DNA of 52,678 nt from the NCBI GenBank assembly GCA_947373185.1, contig CANBWP010000018.1, forward strand, positions 1-52,678. Direction: 5' to 3'. Positions 18,155 to 26,508 of the stretch are shown piece after piece. The notes under the pieces are model-generated. The model saw nothing but the letters and a program-made list of their open reading frames with translations. It was not told where the DNA came from and ran no database searches. Position numbers and translations under genes: made by a program. The DNA is from Comamonadaceae bacterium. Its GTDB lineage: Bacteria; Pseudomonadota; Gammaproteobacteria; Burkholderiales; Burkholderiaceae_C. Numbering within the stretch: position 1 is the first letter of the stretch; each line of letters begins with the position of its first letter.

Positions 18155-18654
18155 TGAAGCTCAAACTGATTTATGCGCGAGCGGCCAACGGTGTCATTGG
18201 CCACAACAAGCAAATGCCTTGGCACTTGCCAGAAGACTTGGCGCATTTCAAACGCACCACCCTCGGTTGCCCCGTGCTGATGGGCCGCAAAACTTGGGAG
18301 TCCATCCCCGCCAAATTTCGCCCTTTGCCCGGTCGTGCCAACTTGGTCATCACAAGGCAACAAGATTGGTCCGCTGAAGGCGCACTGGTGGTGCACTCTT
18401 TGGAACAAGGCCTGAGCATGGCGCTGGCCCATTGCCCTGAAGGCAAAGACTTGTGGGTGATGGGCGGCGCAGAAATTTACGCCCAAGCTGCAGCCATTGC
18501 CGAAGAAGCTGTGGTCACGGAAATTGATGCCACCTATGAAGGCGATGCCTTTGCGCCCACCCTCAGCGCCGCTTGGCATGAAGTGTCGCGCGAATCTCAT
18601 GTTGCTGCGACTGGCTTGAAATACAGCTTTGTCACTTACCGTCAATCCCTCTGA
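18154..18654 (+). CDS. folA: Dihydrofolate reductase
   Basis: A 166-residue chromosomal-type DHFR that reduces dihydrofolate to tetrahydrofolate with NADPH. Visible motifs are ANGVIGHNKQMPWHLPEDL (substrate pocket, with the catalytic acid in PEDL), LMGRKTWESI (NADPH binding), RANLVITRQ, and WVMGGAEIYAQA (dinucleotide-binding glycines). The ATG begins at the last base of the thyA stop, so translation is coupled. DUF4337 follows after 21 bases. Confidence 0.97.
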   Translation: MKLKLIYARAANGVIGHNKQMPWHLPEDLAHFKRTTLGCPVLMGRKTWESIPAKFRPLPGRANLVITRQQDWSAEGALVVHSLEQGLSMALAHCPEGKDLWVMGGAEIYAQAAAIAEEAVVTEIDATYEGDAFAPTLSAAWHEVSRESHVAATGLKYSFVTYRQSL

Positions 18655-18675
18655 TTTTCTCTGGAGTATCCCAAC

Positions 18676-19260
18676 ATGTCAGACCACGGCTTTCACGTTC
18701 ACGGCCCCCATGATCACGAAATTGAGCATGCCACCCAAGGTCATACCGAACAAGGCGGCAGCCACACCAATTCGATTGCCATGTTCACCGCCATCATCGC
18801 AACTGTGGGTGCTATTTTTTCGTACATGGGCGGCGCCACGCAAGCCAATGCAGGCTTGTACAAAAACAACGCAGCCATCAAGAAAACCGAAGCCTCCAAT
18901 CAGTGGAACTATTACCAAGCGAAAAGTTCCAAACAAAATCTGAGCGAGTTGGCCATTGAATTGGCACCGGCTGCCAAAAAAGATTTCTACCAAGACGAAA
19001 TCAAGCGCTACAAAACTGAAAAAACCGAGATCAAACTAGGCGCCGAGAAGCTAGAAGCCGAGGCCAAAGCTTGGGACGACCAATCTGAAAATCAGATGCA
19101 TTTGCATCACCGTTGGGCCCAAGCCACCACCGCATTGCAAGTGGCCATTGCCATGGCAGCCATTGCCCTGATGACCCGCAAAAAATGGCTGGAAGTGGCC
19201 ATGTACGGCATGGGCGCTGTAGGCGTGGTGATTGGCGCATTGGCGGTTTTGCACATCTGA
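18676..19260 (+). CDS. DUF4337 membrane protein
   Basis: A 194-residue protein with a histidine-rich N-terminus (HGFHVHGPHDHEIEH), a first membrane segment around residues 34-54 (NSIAMFTAIIATVGAIFSYM), a long charged, probably coiled-coil stretch (about 60-135, many K/E residues), and two C-terminal hydrophobic segments (ALQVAIAMAAIALM and MGAVGVVIGALAVLHI). This is the DUF4337 (PF14235) layout; its function is unknown. The ATG is preceded by a CTGGAGTATCC leader with a GGAG ribosome-binding site. It lies inside the thyA-folA-xth run, seven bases upstream of xth. Confidence 0.85.
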   Translation: MSDHGFHVHGPHDHEIEHATQGHTEQGGSHTNSIAMFTAIIATVGAIFSYMGGATQANAGLYKNNAAIKKTEASNQWNYYQAKSSKQNLSELAIELAPAAKKDFYQDEIKRYKTEKTEIKLGAEKLEAEAKAWDDQSENQMHLHHRWAQATTALQVAIAMAAIALMTRKKWLEVAMYGMGAVGVVIGALAVLHI

Positions 19261-19267
19261 GCACGCC

Positions 19268-20053
19268 ATGAAACTTGCCACCTGGAATGTCAACTCTCTG
19301 ACTGTGCGCTTGCCGCAGGTGGTTGATTGGCTCAAAGCCCAAGAAGCGCTGGGCCCCGACCACGCCATCGACGTGCTGGCCTTGCAAGAGCTGAAGATGA
19401 CGGACGACAAGTTTCCGCACCAAGCCTTTGCAGAAGCCGGCTATCACGCACAGTGGTTTGGCCAAAAAACCTACAACGGTGTGGCCCTCATTTCTCGCAC
19501 ACCTGCGGTGGATGTGGTCAAAAACATTCCAGGCTTTGAAGATGACATGTCGCGTGTCATTGCGGGCACTTATGGTGATGTTCGCGTGATAGGCGGGTAT
19601 TTTCCCAACGGCCAAGCGCCCGACAGCGACAAATTTGTTTACAAAATGCGCTGGCTAGAAGCACTCAAAACATGGGTGCAGCAAGAAATGACCAAGTATC
19701 CCAAGCTGGCGCTCATGGGCGACTACAACATCACCTTTGACGATTTGGATGTGTGGGACCCCGTGGCCTTGGCCGGCACCATTCACTGCACACCCGAAGA
19801 GCGTGCGCACTTGAATGGCCTGATTGGCTTGGGCTTGCACGACAGCTTCAGATTGTTTGAGCAGCCTGAAAAAAGTTTCAGTTGGTGGGATTACCGTGAC
19901 TTTGGTTTCAAAAGAAACAGAGGCTTGCGAATTGACCACATTTTGATTTCAAGTACCCTCCAAGAAAAAGCCACGGCGTGTGTCATCGACAAACTCCCCC
20001 GCAAAAATGAACGCCCCAGCGACCACACCCCTGTTGTCTTGAGTCTTTCATGA
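19268..20053 (+). CDS. xth: Exodeoxyribonuclease III / AP endonuclease
   Basis: A 261-residue member of the exonuclease III/APE1 family, which cleaves at abasic sites and removes 3' blocking groups during base excision repair. Metal and catalytic residues are visible: ATWNVNSL (Asn), LALQELKM (metal Glu), GGYFPNG (Tyr), MGDYNITFDD (Asp/Asn) and ERPSDHTPVVLSL (Asp-His). The FGFKRNRGLRIDHILIS block with its D-H pair is also standard. The stop overlaps the Nudix start by four bases. Together with the Nudix gene it forms a plausible DNA or nucleotide maintenance pair. Confidence 0.96.
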   Translation: MKLATWNVNSLTVRLPQVVDWLKAQEALGPDHAIDVLALQELKMTDDKFPHQAFAEAGYHAQWFGQKTYNGVALISRTPAVDVVKNIPGFEDDMSRVIAGTYGDVRVIGGYFPNGQAPDSDKFVYKMRWLEALKTWVQQEMTKYPKLALMGDYNITFDDLDVWDPVALAGTIHCTPEERAHLNGLIGLGLHDSFRLFEQPEKSFSWWDYRDFGFKRNRGLRIDHILISSTLQEKATACVIDKLPRKNERPSDHTPVVLSLS

Positions 20054-20847
20054 GTCAAAACAAAATGGAAATCACATCGCACATTGTGGACACCCCACCC
20101 CGCGACGCAGCCACGGTGGTGATCTTGCGCGAAAGCCCCTTGGGCCCTGAAGTTTTATTGCTTAAGCGTCATGCCAACTCCAAAGACTTGGGCGGCGCAT
20201 TTGTGTTTCCAGGTGGCAAGCGTGATGAGGCTGACGCCTCGCCAGAATCTCTCAGCCAGCTTGGGCAACATCTCGATGACTTACACGCACAACTGGGAGA
20301 GCCGGACCTCACACCCGCACACGCTGCCAGTTTGTTTGCAGCCGCATTAAGGGAAGCCCAAGAAGAATGCGGACTTCAACTGGACAGTACTCACCTCAGG
20401 CCATGGTCAAGGTGGGTCACCCCTCGCATGCCCTCCATGATGTCCAAGCGTTTTGACACGCGTTTTTTCTTAGCGCGCGCACCAGCCGAACAAACGGCTG
20501 TGCACGACGACCATGAAACCACCGAAAGTATCTGGATCACACCTCGCAACGCTTTGATTCAATACTGGGACGGCCAAATGATGTTGGCACCGCCCCAAAT
20601 CATGAGTCTGTCGCATTTGACACTTTATTCAAACGTCCAACTCGCATTAGAGGCCGCGGCCAATCAGCGACCGCCCATCATTCAGCCTGAGCCCTTTGAT
20701 CAAGAAGGTACGCGCGTTATTTGCTACCCCGGTGATCCGCGCCACCCCGTTCAAGAACGTGCACTGCCCGGCCCTTCAAGGCTTCAATTCATCAACCATC
20801 GTTTTGAGCCTGAAGGCGGCTTGGCTGCCTTGCTGCATGACCAATGA
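20050..20847 (+). CDS. Nudix hydrolase with interrupted Nudix box
   Basis: A 265-residue Nudix-fold protein resembling the NUDT19-like group. The first part of the box, GGAFVFPGGKRDEAD, is at about residues 48-62 and the second, AALREAQEECGLQL, at 98-111. The canonical GX5EX7REUXEEXGU is therefore split by roughly 30 extra residues, as seen in NUDT19-type CoA or nucleotide diphosphatases. The metal-binding REAQEECG part is intact. Later segments, WSRWVTPRMPSMMSKRFDTR, fit the same group. The start overlaps xth and the stop overlaps the HPt gene by four bases each. The substrate is unproven. Confidence 0.86.
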   Translation: MSQNKMEITSHIVDTPPRDAATVVILRESPLGPEVLLLKRHANSKDLGGAFVFPGGKRDEADASPESLSQLGQHLDDLHAQLGEPDLTPAHAASLFAAALREAQEECGLQLDSTHLRPWSRWVTPRMPSMMSKRFDTRFFLARAPAEQTAVHDDHETTESIWITPRNALIQYWDGQMMLAPPQIMSLSHLTLYSNVQLALEAAANQRPPIIQPEPFDQEGTRVICYPGDPRHPVQERALPGPSRLQFINHRFEPEGGLAALLHDQ

Positions 20848-21215
20848 TGCGACCTCCTGTTTTGTTGTCGATGGCCAAAGCCGCTGCATATTTAGGGGAC
20901 ATCCAAAGTGCGCAGCACTTACTCGCCACCCTTGAAGGCACCCTTGCTTGCGATATTGCGCACATTGAGGCGGCCATTGATGCCCATGATGTTGAATTGC
21001 TGCAAACCAAGTGGCATCAACTGAAGGGCTTTACACCTGTGTTTTGTGCAGATGTTTTGGTTGAAGAAATTTCTCAAACAGAGCGCTTGTGCAAAACAAC
21101 ATCCACAGACTCAAGTCAAAACAATGCCCTGCAAGCCAGCACCGACTTGCTCACGCAGCTGAAACAGCTTCAGTCTGAGGTGCTAGCGCAGTTGGCCAGT
21201 CCGCCGCCGCCTTAA
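20844..21215 (+). CDS. Small HPt-like domain protein
   Basis: A 123-residue, mostly helical protein. The segment IEAAIDAHDVELLQTKWHQLKGFTPVF looks like the helical histidine-phosphotransfer core, with the phosphoacceptor candidate His58 in WHQLKG; the HxLKG context is the usual HPt signature. A second helix rich in L/Q follows (LTQLKQLQSEVLAQL). No kinase or receiver domain is attached and no histidine kinase is adjacent, so it would be an orphan phosphorelay intermediate. The ATG overlaps the Nudix stop. Its last 65 bases overlap the 3' end of dusC on the other strand. It could instead be a helical protein of unknown role that only resembles HPt. Confidence 0.65.
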   Translation: MMRPPVLLSMAKAAAYLGDIQSAQHLLATLEGTLACDIAHIEAAIDAHDVELLQTKWHQLKGFTPVFCADVLVEEISQTERLCKTTSTDSSQNNALQASTDLLTQLKQLQSEVLAQLASPPPP

Positions 21216-22224
21216 GCACAGCATCTGCATGCGCATCAGGCGCCAGCCATAGTGCCTGCACAGGTTGATTCAACCAAGCCGCCATCACTGCAGGGTCGTG
21301 GACCACTCTCAGGGTGTCAAACGCTTGCTGGGCTTCAGGGTAATGCCTGCGCAAATAATTCAGCCACTGCTTAAGCCGACCCGCGCGATGGCGAGAGGCA
21401 ACATGCAAGCTCATGCGTTGCCAAAAAACACTCAGCAAGGGCCACAACTGTGCCCAAGAAAATTTGGCGGGCATGTCAGACAAAGACAAGCCTTGCGTTT
21501 GTGCATCATGAAATTTAATTTCCAGCGCCAGCCCTGGATTGTTCACCATACCGCGGCCAATCATGATGTCATTGCATCCCGTCACCTCACGGCAGCGAAT
21601 GGCATCGGCCACTGTCCAAATTTCGCCATTGGCCACCATGGGCAACTTCACGCATTGGCGCACATCGGCAATGCGATCCCAGTAAGCCGGCGGCCTGTAA
21701 CCATGCGCTTTGGTTCTGGCGTGCACCACCAACTGGTCTGCACCGCCAGCCTCAATGGCCTGCGCACAATCTTCGGCCCGTGAATCGTCGTTGAAACCCA
21801 AACGCATTTTGGCGGACACAGGCACATCAGGCGGCACAGCGCGGCGCACGGCCGCCACAATTTGGCCAATCAATTCAGGTTCGTCCAACAAGACAGCCCC
21901 ACCCCGATGTCGGTTCACTGTTTTGGCAGGACAACCAAAATTCAAATCAATGCCAGCAGGTTTTAAGCGCGCCAATCGCGCAGCATTGGCCGCCAGTATT
22001 TCAGGGTCTGAACCCAGCAATTGAGCCCTGACAGGCACACCTGCCAGCGTTTTGCCACCATTCAAAAGCTCAGGCACCACGCGATAGAAAGCTCGCTTAG
22101 GAAGCACAGCATCCGTCACACGAATGAATTCGGAGACACACAAATCAATGCCGCCCACACGGGTCAGCGTGTCACGAAGGCTGTGGTCCAACAGCCCTTC
22201 CATGGGGGCCAAAAGAATTTTCAT
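21151..22224 (-). CDS. dusC: tRNA-dihydrouridine synthase C
   Basis: A 357-residue FMN-dependent Dus protein that reduces specific uridines of tRNA; the DusC subgroup modifies position 16. The catalytic cysteine is Cys98 in DLNFGCPAKTVNRHRGG. Other Dus blocks are LAPMEGLLDHSLRD at the FMN site, CVSEFIRVTD (a DusC-like variant of the N-terminal motif), VSAKMRLGF, and the VHARTKAHGYRPP segment. It is about 40 residues longer than the Escherichia coli protein owing to a C-terminal extension, and that extension is the part overlapping the HPt gene by 65 bases. It lies 13 bases downstream of a GNAT gene. Confidence 0.93.
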   Translation of the reverse strand: MKILLAPMEGLLDHSLRDTLTRVGGIDLCVSEFIRVTDAVLPKRAFYRVVPELLNGGKTLAGVPVRAQLLGSDPEILAANAARLARLKPAGIDLNFGCPAKTVNRHRGGAVLLDEPELIGQIVAAVRRAVPPDVPVSAKMRLGFNDDSRAEDCAQAIEAGGADQLVVHARTKAHGYRPPAYWDRIADVRQCVKLPMVANGEIWTVADAIRCREVTGCNDIMIGRGMVNNPGLALEIKFHDAQTQGLSLSDMPAKFSWAQLWPLLSVFWQRMSLHVASRHRAGRLKQWLNYLRRHYPEAQQAFDTLRVVHDPAVMAAWLNQPVQALWLAPDAHADAVLKAAADWPTALAPQTEAVSAA

Positions 22225-22237
22225 TCAGTTCAATGCA

Positions 22238-22756
22238 TTAAGCCAAAGTGCGCTTCATCCGAACTTCTTCAACTTTCACAGGACCCATGGGCACTGTGCG
22301 GGCCGTATTCATTTCGCGCTTAAAACCCGCCAGTTCGTGGAAGCGCACGGTGCGTTCGTTGAGCAAGGGCACCCAGATGGTCACATCGGTGCAGTCTTCC
22401 TCAAGCAAGCCCTCACGAGCAGCATCCCACAAGGCCAAGCCAACGCCTTCGCCCAAACGATCGGGATCGGCATAAATGGCCCAAATTTCACCCGTGGTGT
22501 TTTTAGACTTGGGGTCGCGCGAGCGGTCAAAGCCCACAAAGCCCACAATGCTGCCGCCTTCCAAAGCCACCAGGACTTGGGGCTCACCGTATTCAATGGC
22601 CTCTTTCCAGAAAGACACCCTTTTTGCCATGGGCGTGGCATCCCAATGCGCCTCAGGCACTTGGCCAGCGTAGGCAGCGCGACTGGCAATCAGGTGGAGA
22701 TTGGCCACTTCGGCGGCTTCTTTTTGGGTGGCAAAACGTACTTCAAAGTCAGACAT
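22238..22756 (-). CDS. GNAT family N-acetyltransferase
   Basis: A 172-residue GNAT protein. The acetyl-CoA region contains EIWAIYADPDRLGEGVGLALW (the R/Q-x-x-G-x-G/A loop is RLGEGVG near residue 107), followed by NERTVRFHELAGFKRE, the usual C-terminal motif. The LHLIASRAAYAGQVP segment near the N-terminus is common in this subfamily. ATG 22756 is preferred; a TTG at 22765 is possible, and neither has a clear ribosome-binding site. It is the upstream gene of the GNAT-dusC pair. The substrate is unknown. Confidence 0.85.
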   Translation of the reverse strand: MSDFEVRFATQKEAAEVANLHLIASRAAYAGQVPEAHWDATPMAKRVSFWKEAIEYGEPQVLVALEGGSIVGFVGFDRSRDPKSKNTTGEIWAIYADPDRLGEGVGLALWDAAREGLLEEDCTDVTIWVPLLNERTVRFHELAGFKREMNTARTVPMGPVKVEEVRMKRTLA

Positions 22757-22867
22757 ATCGGTCAATGTTAGAGTCTCAAAACCCTAGATTGTCGCCTGAA
22801 CTGGGAATCTAAGATCATGAACCCCTGTGACTGACCCCAAAAGCCTGTTGGATGGCGAGACAAACGC

Positions 22868-23644
22868 ATGCACCTTAAGTCTTTTTTACTGGATCACCCT
22901 TTGCCAATTAGAAGTGCAAAGTCGTTGGCTTGGCTGTTCATCAGCCTCTTGTTGCTGCTTTCACAAACTGCCAGGGGCGAAAGCAGCAATTTCAAAGACG
23001 ACATGGCTGAACGGACCCGCGCCTGTACCGCCTGCCACGGTGAACAAGGCAAAGCTGGGCCAGATGGGTATTACCCCAGATTGGCTGGCAAGCCCGCTGG
23101 CTACTTGTTCAACCAGCTCAAAAATTTTCAAGAAGGTCGTCGTCACTACAACCTCATGACGCGCTTGGTCGACCCGCTGTCCGACACCTATTTGAAAGAA
23201 ATGGCGAACTATTTTGCCAATCTCAAATTGCCCTACCCGCCTGCCGCCAGACCGCCTGAACGTGTCTCTCAGCTGATTTTTCTAGAAGGCAAAAAATTAG
23301 CCCTTGAGGGCGACAGCACACGAAATGTGCCAGCCTGCAGCACCTGCCACGGCGCACAACTCACAGGCATACAGCCCAATGTGCCTGGTCTTTTGGGCTT
23401 GCCACTCGATTATCTGAACGCTCAGCTTGGCGCTTGGCAAACCCATCAAAGAAAAGCCGCAGCACCCGACTGCATGAGCGACATCATTCAACGACTTTCC
23501 TCTGAAGATTTGGTGGCTGTCGCGACTTGGTTGTCAACCCAAAACGTGCCGTTGACAAGCTTGCCTGCCAAGCAAATTGCAGCGCCATTGAAAGCCCCAT
23601 GGCGTTGCGGCAGTGCGCCAGATTTGTCCAAGGTACAGCCATGA
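22868..23644 (+). CDS. Diheme cytochrome c, c4-like
   Basis: A 258-residue exported diheme c-type cytochrome. A hydrophobic signal segment (about residues 17-36, SLAWLFISLLLLLSQTARG) is followed by two CxxCH heme sites: CTACH at 53-57 and CSTCH at 157-161. Each half resembles a class I cytochrome c domain, with candidate axial methionines such as LMTRL near 96. The layout recalls cytochrome c4, although c4 is usually shorter. A third HWR-type or CxxCH site is absent. Its stop overlaps the triheme cytochrome start by four bases, so the two are coupled and probably act together in periplasmic electron transfer. Confidence 0.9.
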   Translation: MHLKSFLLDHPLPIRSAKSLAWLFISLLLLLSQTARGESSNFKDDMAERTRACTACHGEQGKAGPDGYYPRLAGKPAGYLFNQLKNFQEGRRHYNLMTRLVDPLSDTYLKEMANYFANLKLPYPPAARPPERVSQLIFLEGKKLALEGDSTRNVPACSTCHGAQLTGIQPNVPGLLGLPLDYLNAQLGAWQTHQRKAAAPDCMSDIIQRLSSEDLVAVATWLSTQNVPLTSLPAKQIAAPLKAPWRCGSAPDLSKVQP

Positions 23645-24978
23645 TGTTTCCCACACATTTTTGGCGCTACTTTGTCCTTCTTTGGGTCTCCGCGCTGGGT
23701 TTACTTGGCGCAGCCATTTGGCTCGACAACCATCGCGATCTTTTCGAAACACAGCCACCCGCCCGCATCGATAACTTGTCCGAAAAAAACTTGATCGACA
23801 AGGGCCATCAACTGCTCAGTCTAGGCAATTGCATGGCTTGCCATACCGACCGCGGACAAACTGCAGGCGCTGGTGGACGCGCATTTGAAACACCCTTTGG
23901 CAAGGTTTACAGCAGCAACATCACACCCGATGCACAGCATGGCTTGGGCTCTTGGAATGCCGATGATTTTTGGCGCGCTTTGCATCACGGAAAATCCAAA
24001 GATGGTCGTTTGTTGACGCCTGTTTTTCCGTATCAGCACACCACGCTCATTTCGCGTGAGGACAGTGACGCCCTGTTTGCAGCTCTCAAAACATGGGCCC
24101 CTGCAACCAAGCCAAAATCAATCGCAAAACCTTCTGAAACTTTAGATTGGCCCTACGGTACGCAGGTGGCGATTGCGGTTTGGCGAAGTCTATTTTTCAC
24201 CCCTGGCGTCTATCAGCCCAACCCTCACCAAAGCCAAGAATGGAACCGCGGCGCCTACATTGCACAAGGCCTAGGCCATTGCGCAGCTTGCCACAGCGAG
24301 CGAAATGAATGGGGTGCCATTGAATCCGTGAAAGACTTTTCCGGTGGCCGCATGCCCATCATCAATTGGTATGCGCCGTCGCTGACCAGCTTGAAAGAAA
24401 CAGGCTTTGCCCATCAATCAACGCAAGAGATCGTCAGACTTCTTCAATCTGGCAAGAATAACCAAGCCACAACCAGTGGCCCCATGGCAGAGGTGGTTCA
24501 ACACAGCACACAGCATTGGCAAGTAGAAGATCTTTTGGCCGTGGCAACTTACTTCAAAGACTTGGCCCAACCAGAAAGACAAGGTACTGCATCTACTCCT
24601 AGCGGCAAACGCCCCCAGACTGCCTCAAGTCCCTCCGCCAAAGTCTTGAGTCTGGGCGCGAAAATATACGACGACCATTGCGTTCAATGTCATCAAAGCC
24701 AAGGCCAAGGTGTGCCAGACGCTTATCCCGCGTTGGCCAACAATCGAGCTGTTCTATTGAATGACCCCACCAATTTGGTTCAAAGCGTTTTGTATGGTGG
24801 CTACCCTGTTGCCACGGCGCTGAACCCAAGACCCTTTGGCATGCCGCCTTACATCCTCACACTGGAAGATCGTGAAATAGCGGCCGTACTGACCCACCTG
24901 AGAACCCAGTGGGGCAACCAAGCGTCCGAAGTCACGCCCCTCCAAGTCAACCGCATCAGATCTCTGCAAGGGCCTTGA
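23641..24978 (+). CDS. Triheme, membrane-anchored cytochrome c (alcohol-dehydrogenase-subunit type)
   Basis: A 445-residue c-type cytochrome with three heme sites: CMACH (64-68), CAACH (214-218) and CVQCH (347-351). The N-terminal FVLLWVSALGLLGAAIWL looks like an uncleaved anchor or signal. The FETPFGKVYSSNITPD segment after the first heme and FSGGRMPIINWYAPSLT after the second are typical of cytochrome subunits of alcohol, gluconate or aldehyde dehydrogenases, which pass electrons to quinone or an oxidase. No dehydrogenase gene is adjacent. The start overlaps the diheme cytochrome stop, and rluA begins two bases after its stop. It likely forms a five-heme relay with the upstream protein. Confidence 0.9.
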   Translation: MMFPTHFWRYFVLLWVSALGLLGAAIWLDNHRDLFETQPPARIDNLSEKNLIDKGHQLLSLGNCMACHTDRGQTAGAGGRAFETPFGKVYSSNITPDAQHGLGSWNADDFWRALHHGKSKDGRLLTPVFPYQHTTLISREDSDALFAALKTWAPATKPKSIAKPSETLDWPYGTQVAIAVWRSLFFTPGVYQPNPHQSQEWNRGAYIAQGLGHCAACHSERNEWGAIESVKDFSGGRMPIINWYAPSLTSLKETGFAHQSTQEIVRLLQSGKNNQATTSGPMAEVVQHSTQHWQVEDLLAVATYFKDLAQPERQGTASTPSGKRPQTASSPSAKVLSLGAKIYDDHCVQCHQSQGQGVPDAYPALANNRAVLLNDPTNLVQSVLYGGYPVATALNPRPFGMPPYILTLEDREIAAVLTHLRTQWGNQASEVTPLQVNRIRSLQGP

Positions 24979-24980
24979 AC

Positions 24981-25631
24981 ATGTCTGCGCTAGAGGTGGT
25001 CTTTGCTGACGATCATTTGTTGGTGGTGAACAAGCCATCGGGTTTGTTAAGCGTGCCCGGACGCGGAGAAGACAAACAAGACTGCCTCATCGCCAGAGCG
25101 CAAGCGCACTGGCCAGATGCACTCACAGTGCACCGCCTGGACATGTCAACCTCTGGTTTGATGGTGATTGCCAAAGGCCCCGACATGCAGCGCAGCCTCA
25201 ACCAAGCATTTGCACAAAGAGAAGTTCACAAAATTTATGAAGCCATTGTGGCGGGTGAACTTAGCGCCACAGAAACCGACGATGCAGACGTCTGGTCTGA
25301 CATTCACATGCCTCTTTCAATTGACTGGCCCAACAGACCCAAAAGCAAAGTAGATTGGGCGCACGGAAAACCCAGTCACACGCAATGGCGCGTCAAAAAT
25401 TCAAATTTAACAAATGCCACGCGCGTTGAACTTCAACCCATCACTGGCCGCACTCACCAATTGCGACTGCACATGATGGCCATTGGCCACGCCATTGTGG
25501 GCGATGCCTTGTATGCCTCCCCCGAGATTCAAGCCCTATCGCCTCGTTTGTTGTTGCACGCGCGAGTTTTGCAATTGACGCATCCCGTTACGGCAGAATG
25601 GATGACGTTTGAAAGCATCGTTCCTTTTTAA
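24981..25631 (+). CDS. rluA: RluA-family 23S rRNA/tRNA pseudouridine synthase
   Basis: A 216-residue pseudouridine synthase without an S4 domain, as in RluA, which modifies U746 of 23S rRNA and U32 of tRNAs. The catalytic aspartate is Asp54 in VHRLDMSTSGLMV. The N-terminus reads VVFADDHLLVVNKPSGLLSV, and the PITGRTHQLRLHMMAIGHAI block carries the family's RTHQLR motif. ATG 24981 lies two bases after the cytochrome stop; an earlier in-frame codon would overlap it. The functional link with the cytochromes is probably only transcriptional. The RluA subgroup is inferred from length and motif style. Confidence 0.9.
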   Translation: MSALEVVFADDHLLVVNKPSGLLSVPGRGEDKQDCLIARAQAHWPDALTVHRLDMSTSGLMVIAKGPDMQRSLNQAFAQREVHKIYEAIVAGELSATETDDADVWSDIHMPLSIDWPNRPKSKVDWAHGKPSHTQWRVKNSNLTNATRVELQPITGRTHQLRLHMMAIGHAIVGDALYASPEIQALSPRLLLHARVLQLTHPVTAEWMTFESIVPF

Positions 25632-25635
25632 TTGA

Positions 25636-26433
25636 ATGACACTGACCGAAAGCAACACTCGCATGACTCAACATCTCTACATCCTGACAGGTGGCTCTCG
25701 CGGCATGGGTTTGGCCATTGCAGAGCAACTCTTGCAACAAGGCAATGCGCTTGTTTGTATTTCGCGCACGACACAGGCTTCACTCACCGAGCAAGCACAA
25801 AAAGCAGGCGCACATCTTGAACAGTGGTCACACGATTTGGCAGACGGCGCGAGCGCCAGCGAGGCACTCAAGAAATGGCTTTCTTCGCAAGATGCAACAC
25901 AATTTCAAAGCGCCACCCTCATCAACAATGCTGGCGTGATTCCCATCATTGGGCCTTTAAGTCAAGCCGATCCCTATAATTTGGCCATGGCTTTGCGAGT
26001 TGGGTTAGAAGCACCTATGCAGCTGTGCGCCGCCTTTTTAGGTGCCACAGAAAACTGGTCAATGCCACGCAAAGTTGCCAACATCTCTTCAGGTCTAGGA
26101 CGCCGCGCCATGGCTTCACAGGCCGGCTACTGCGCCGCCAAAGCAGGCATGGACCATTTCACCCGTTGCTTGGCATTGGATGAAGCACTCAAACCAAATG
26201 GCGCCAAAGTGACCTCGCTGGCACCCGGCGTGATCGACACCGACATGCAGGTTCAACTGCGAGGCGCACCCGCCGACAAATTCCCTGATCAAAGTGGCTT
26301 TCAACAATTGAAAGCCACCGGCATGTTGACCTCGCCCGCCGATGCTGCCAAACGAATCCTTGACTATTTAGCAAGACCTGACTTTGGCAGCAACCCCGTC
26401 AGTGACGTCCGTGACGTCCGTGACGCCCCTTAA
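25636..26433 (+). CDS. Short-chain dehydrogenase/reductase
   Basis: A classical SDR of up to 265 residues. The cofactor motif TGGSRGMGLAIAEQL is near residue 18, NNAG lies near residue 94, and the catalytic NISSGLGRRAMASQAGYCAAKAG holds the Ser, Tyr and Lys. The PGVIDTDMQ loop after the active site is also family-typical. The start could instead be the ATG at 25663, which gives a shorter N-terminus (MTQHLYILTGG) more like other SDRs; no clear ribosome-binding site decides between them. The last codons are a small in-frame tandem repeat (DVRDVRDA). It ends the cytochrome-rluA run; the substrate is unknown. Confidence 0.88.
   Translation: MTLTESNTRMTQHLYILTGGSRGMGLAIAEQLLQQGNALVCISRTTQASLTEQAQKAGAHLEQWSHDLADGASASEALKKWLSSQDATQFQSATLINNAGVIPIIGPLSQADPYNLAMALRVGLEAPMQLCAAFLGATENWSMPRKVANISSGLGRRAMASQAGYCAAKAGMDHFTRCLALDEALKPNGAKVTSLAPGVIDTDMQVQLRGAPADKFPDQSGFQQLKATGMLTSPADAAKRILDYLARPDFGSNPVSDVRDVRDAP
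26398..26424. repeat. Three near-identical 9-bp tandem repeats inside the SDR 3' end
   Basis: The units are GTCAGTGAC, GTCCGTGAC and GTCCGTGAC, in frame with the SDR gene, and encode VSD-VRD-VRD just before the stop. They look like a recent slippage expansion rather than a structural element. Confidence 0.8.
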
Positions 26434-26508
26434 CCCATTTGTCAGCCCCCTGTAGTCTTTTTTGATCAGACTCCAAGGCTGAATTGATTTAAATTGAAGG
26501 AGACAGAA

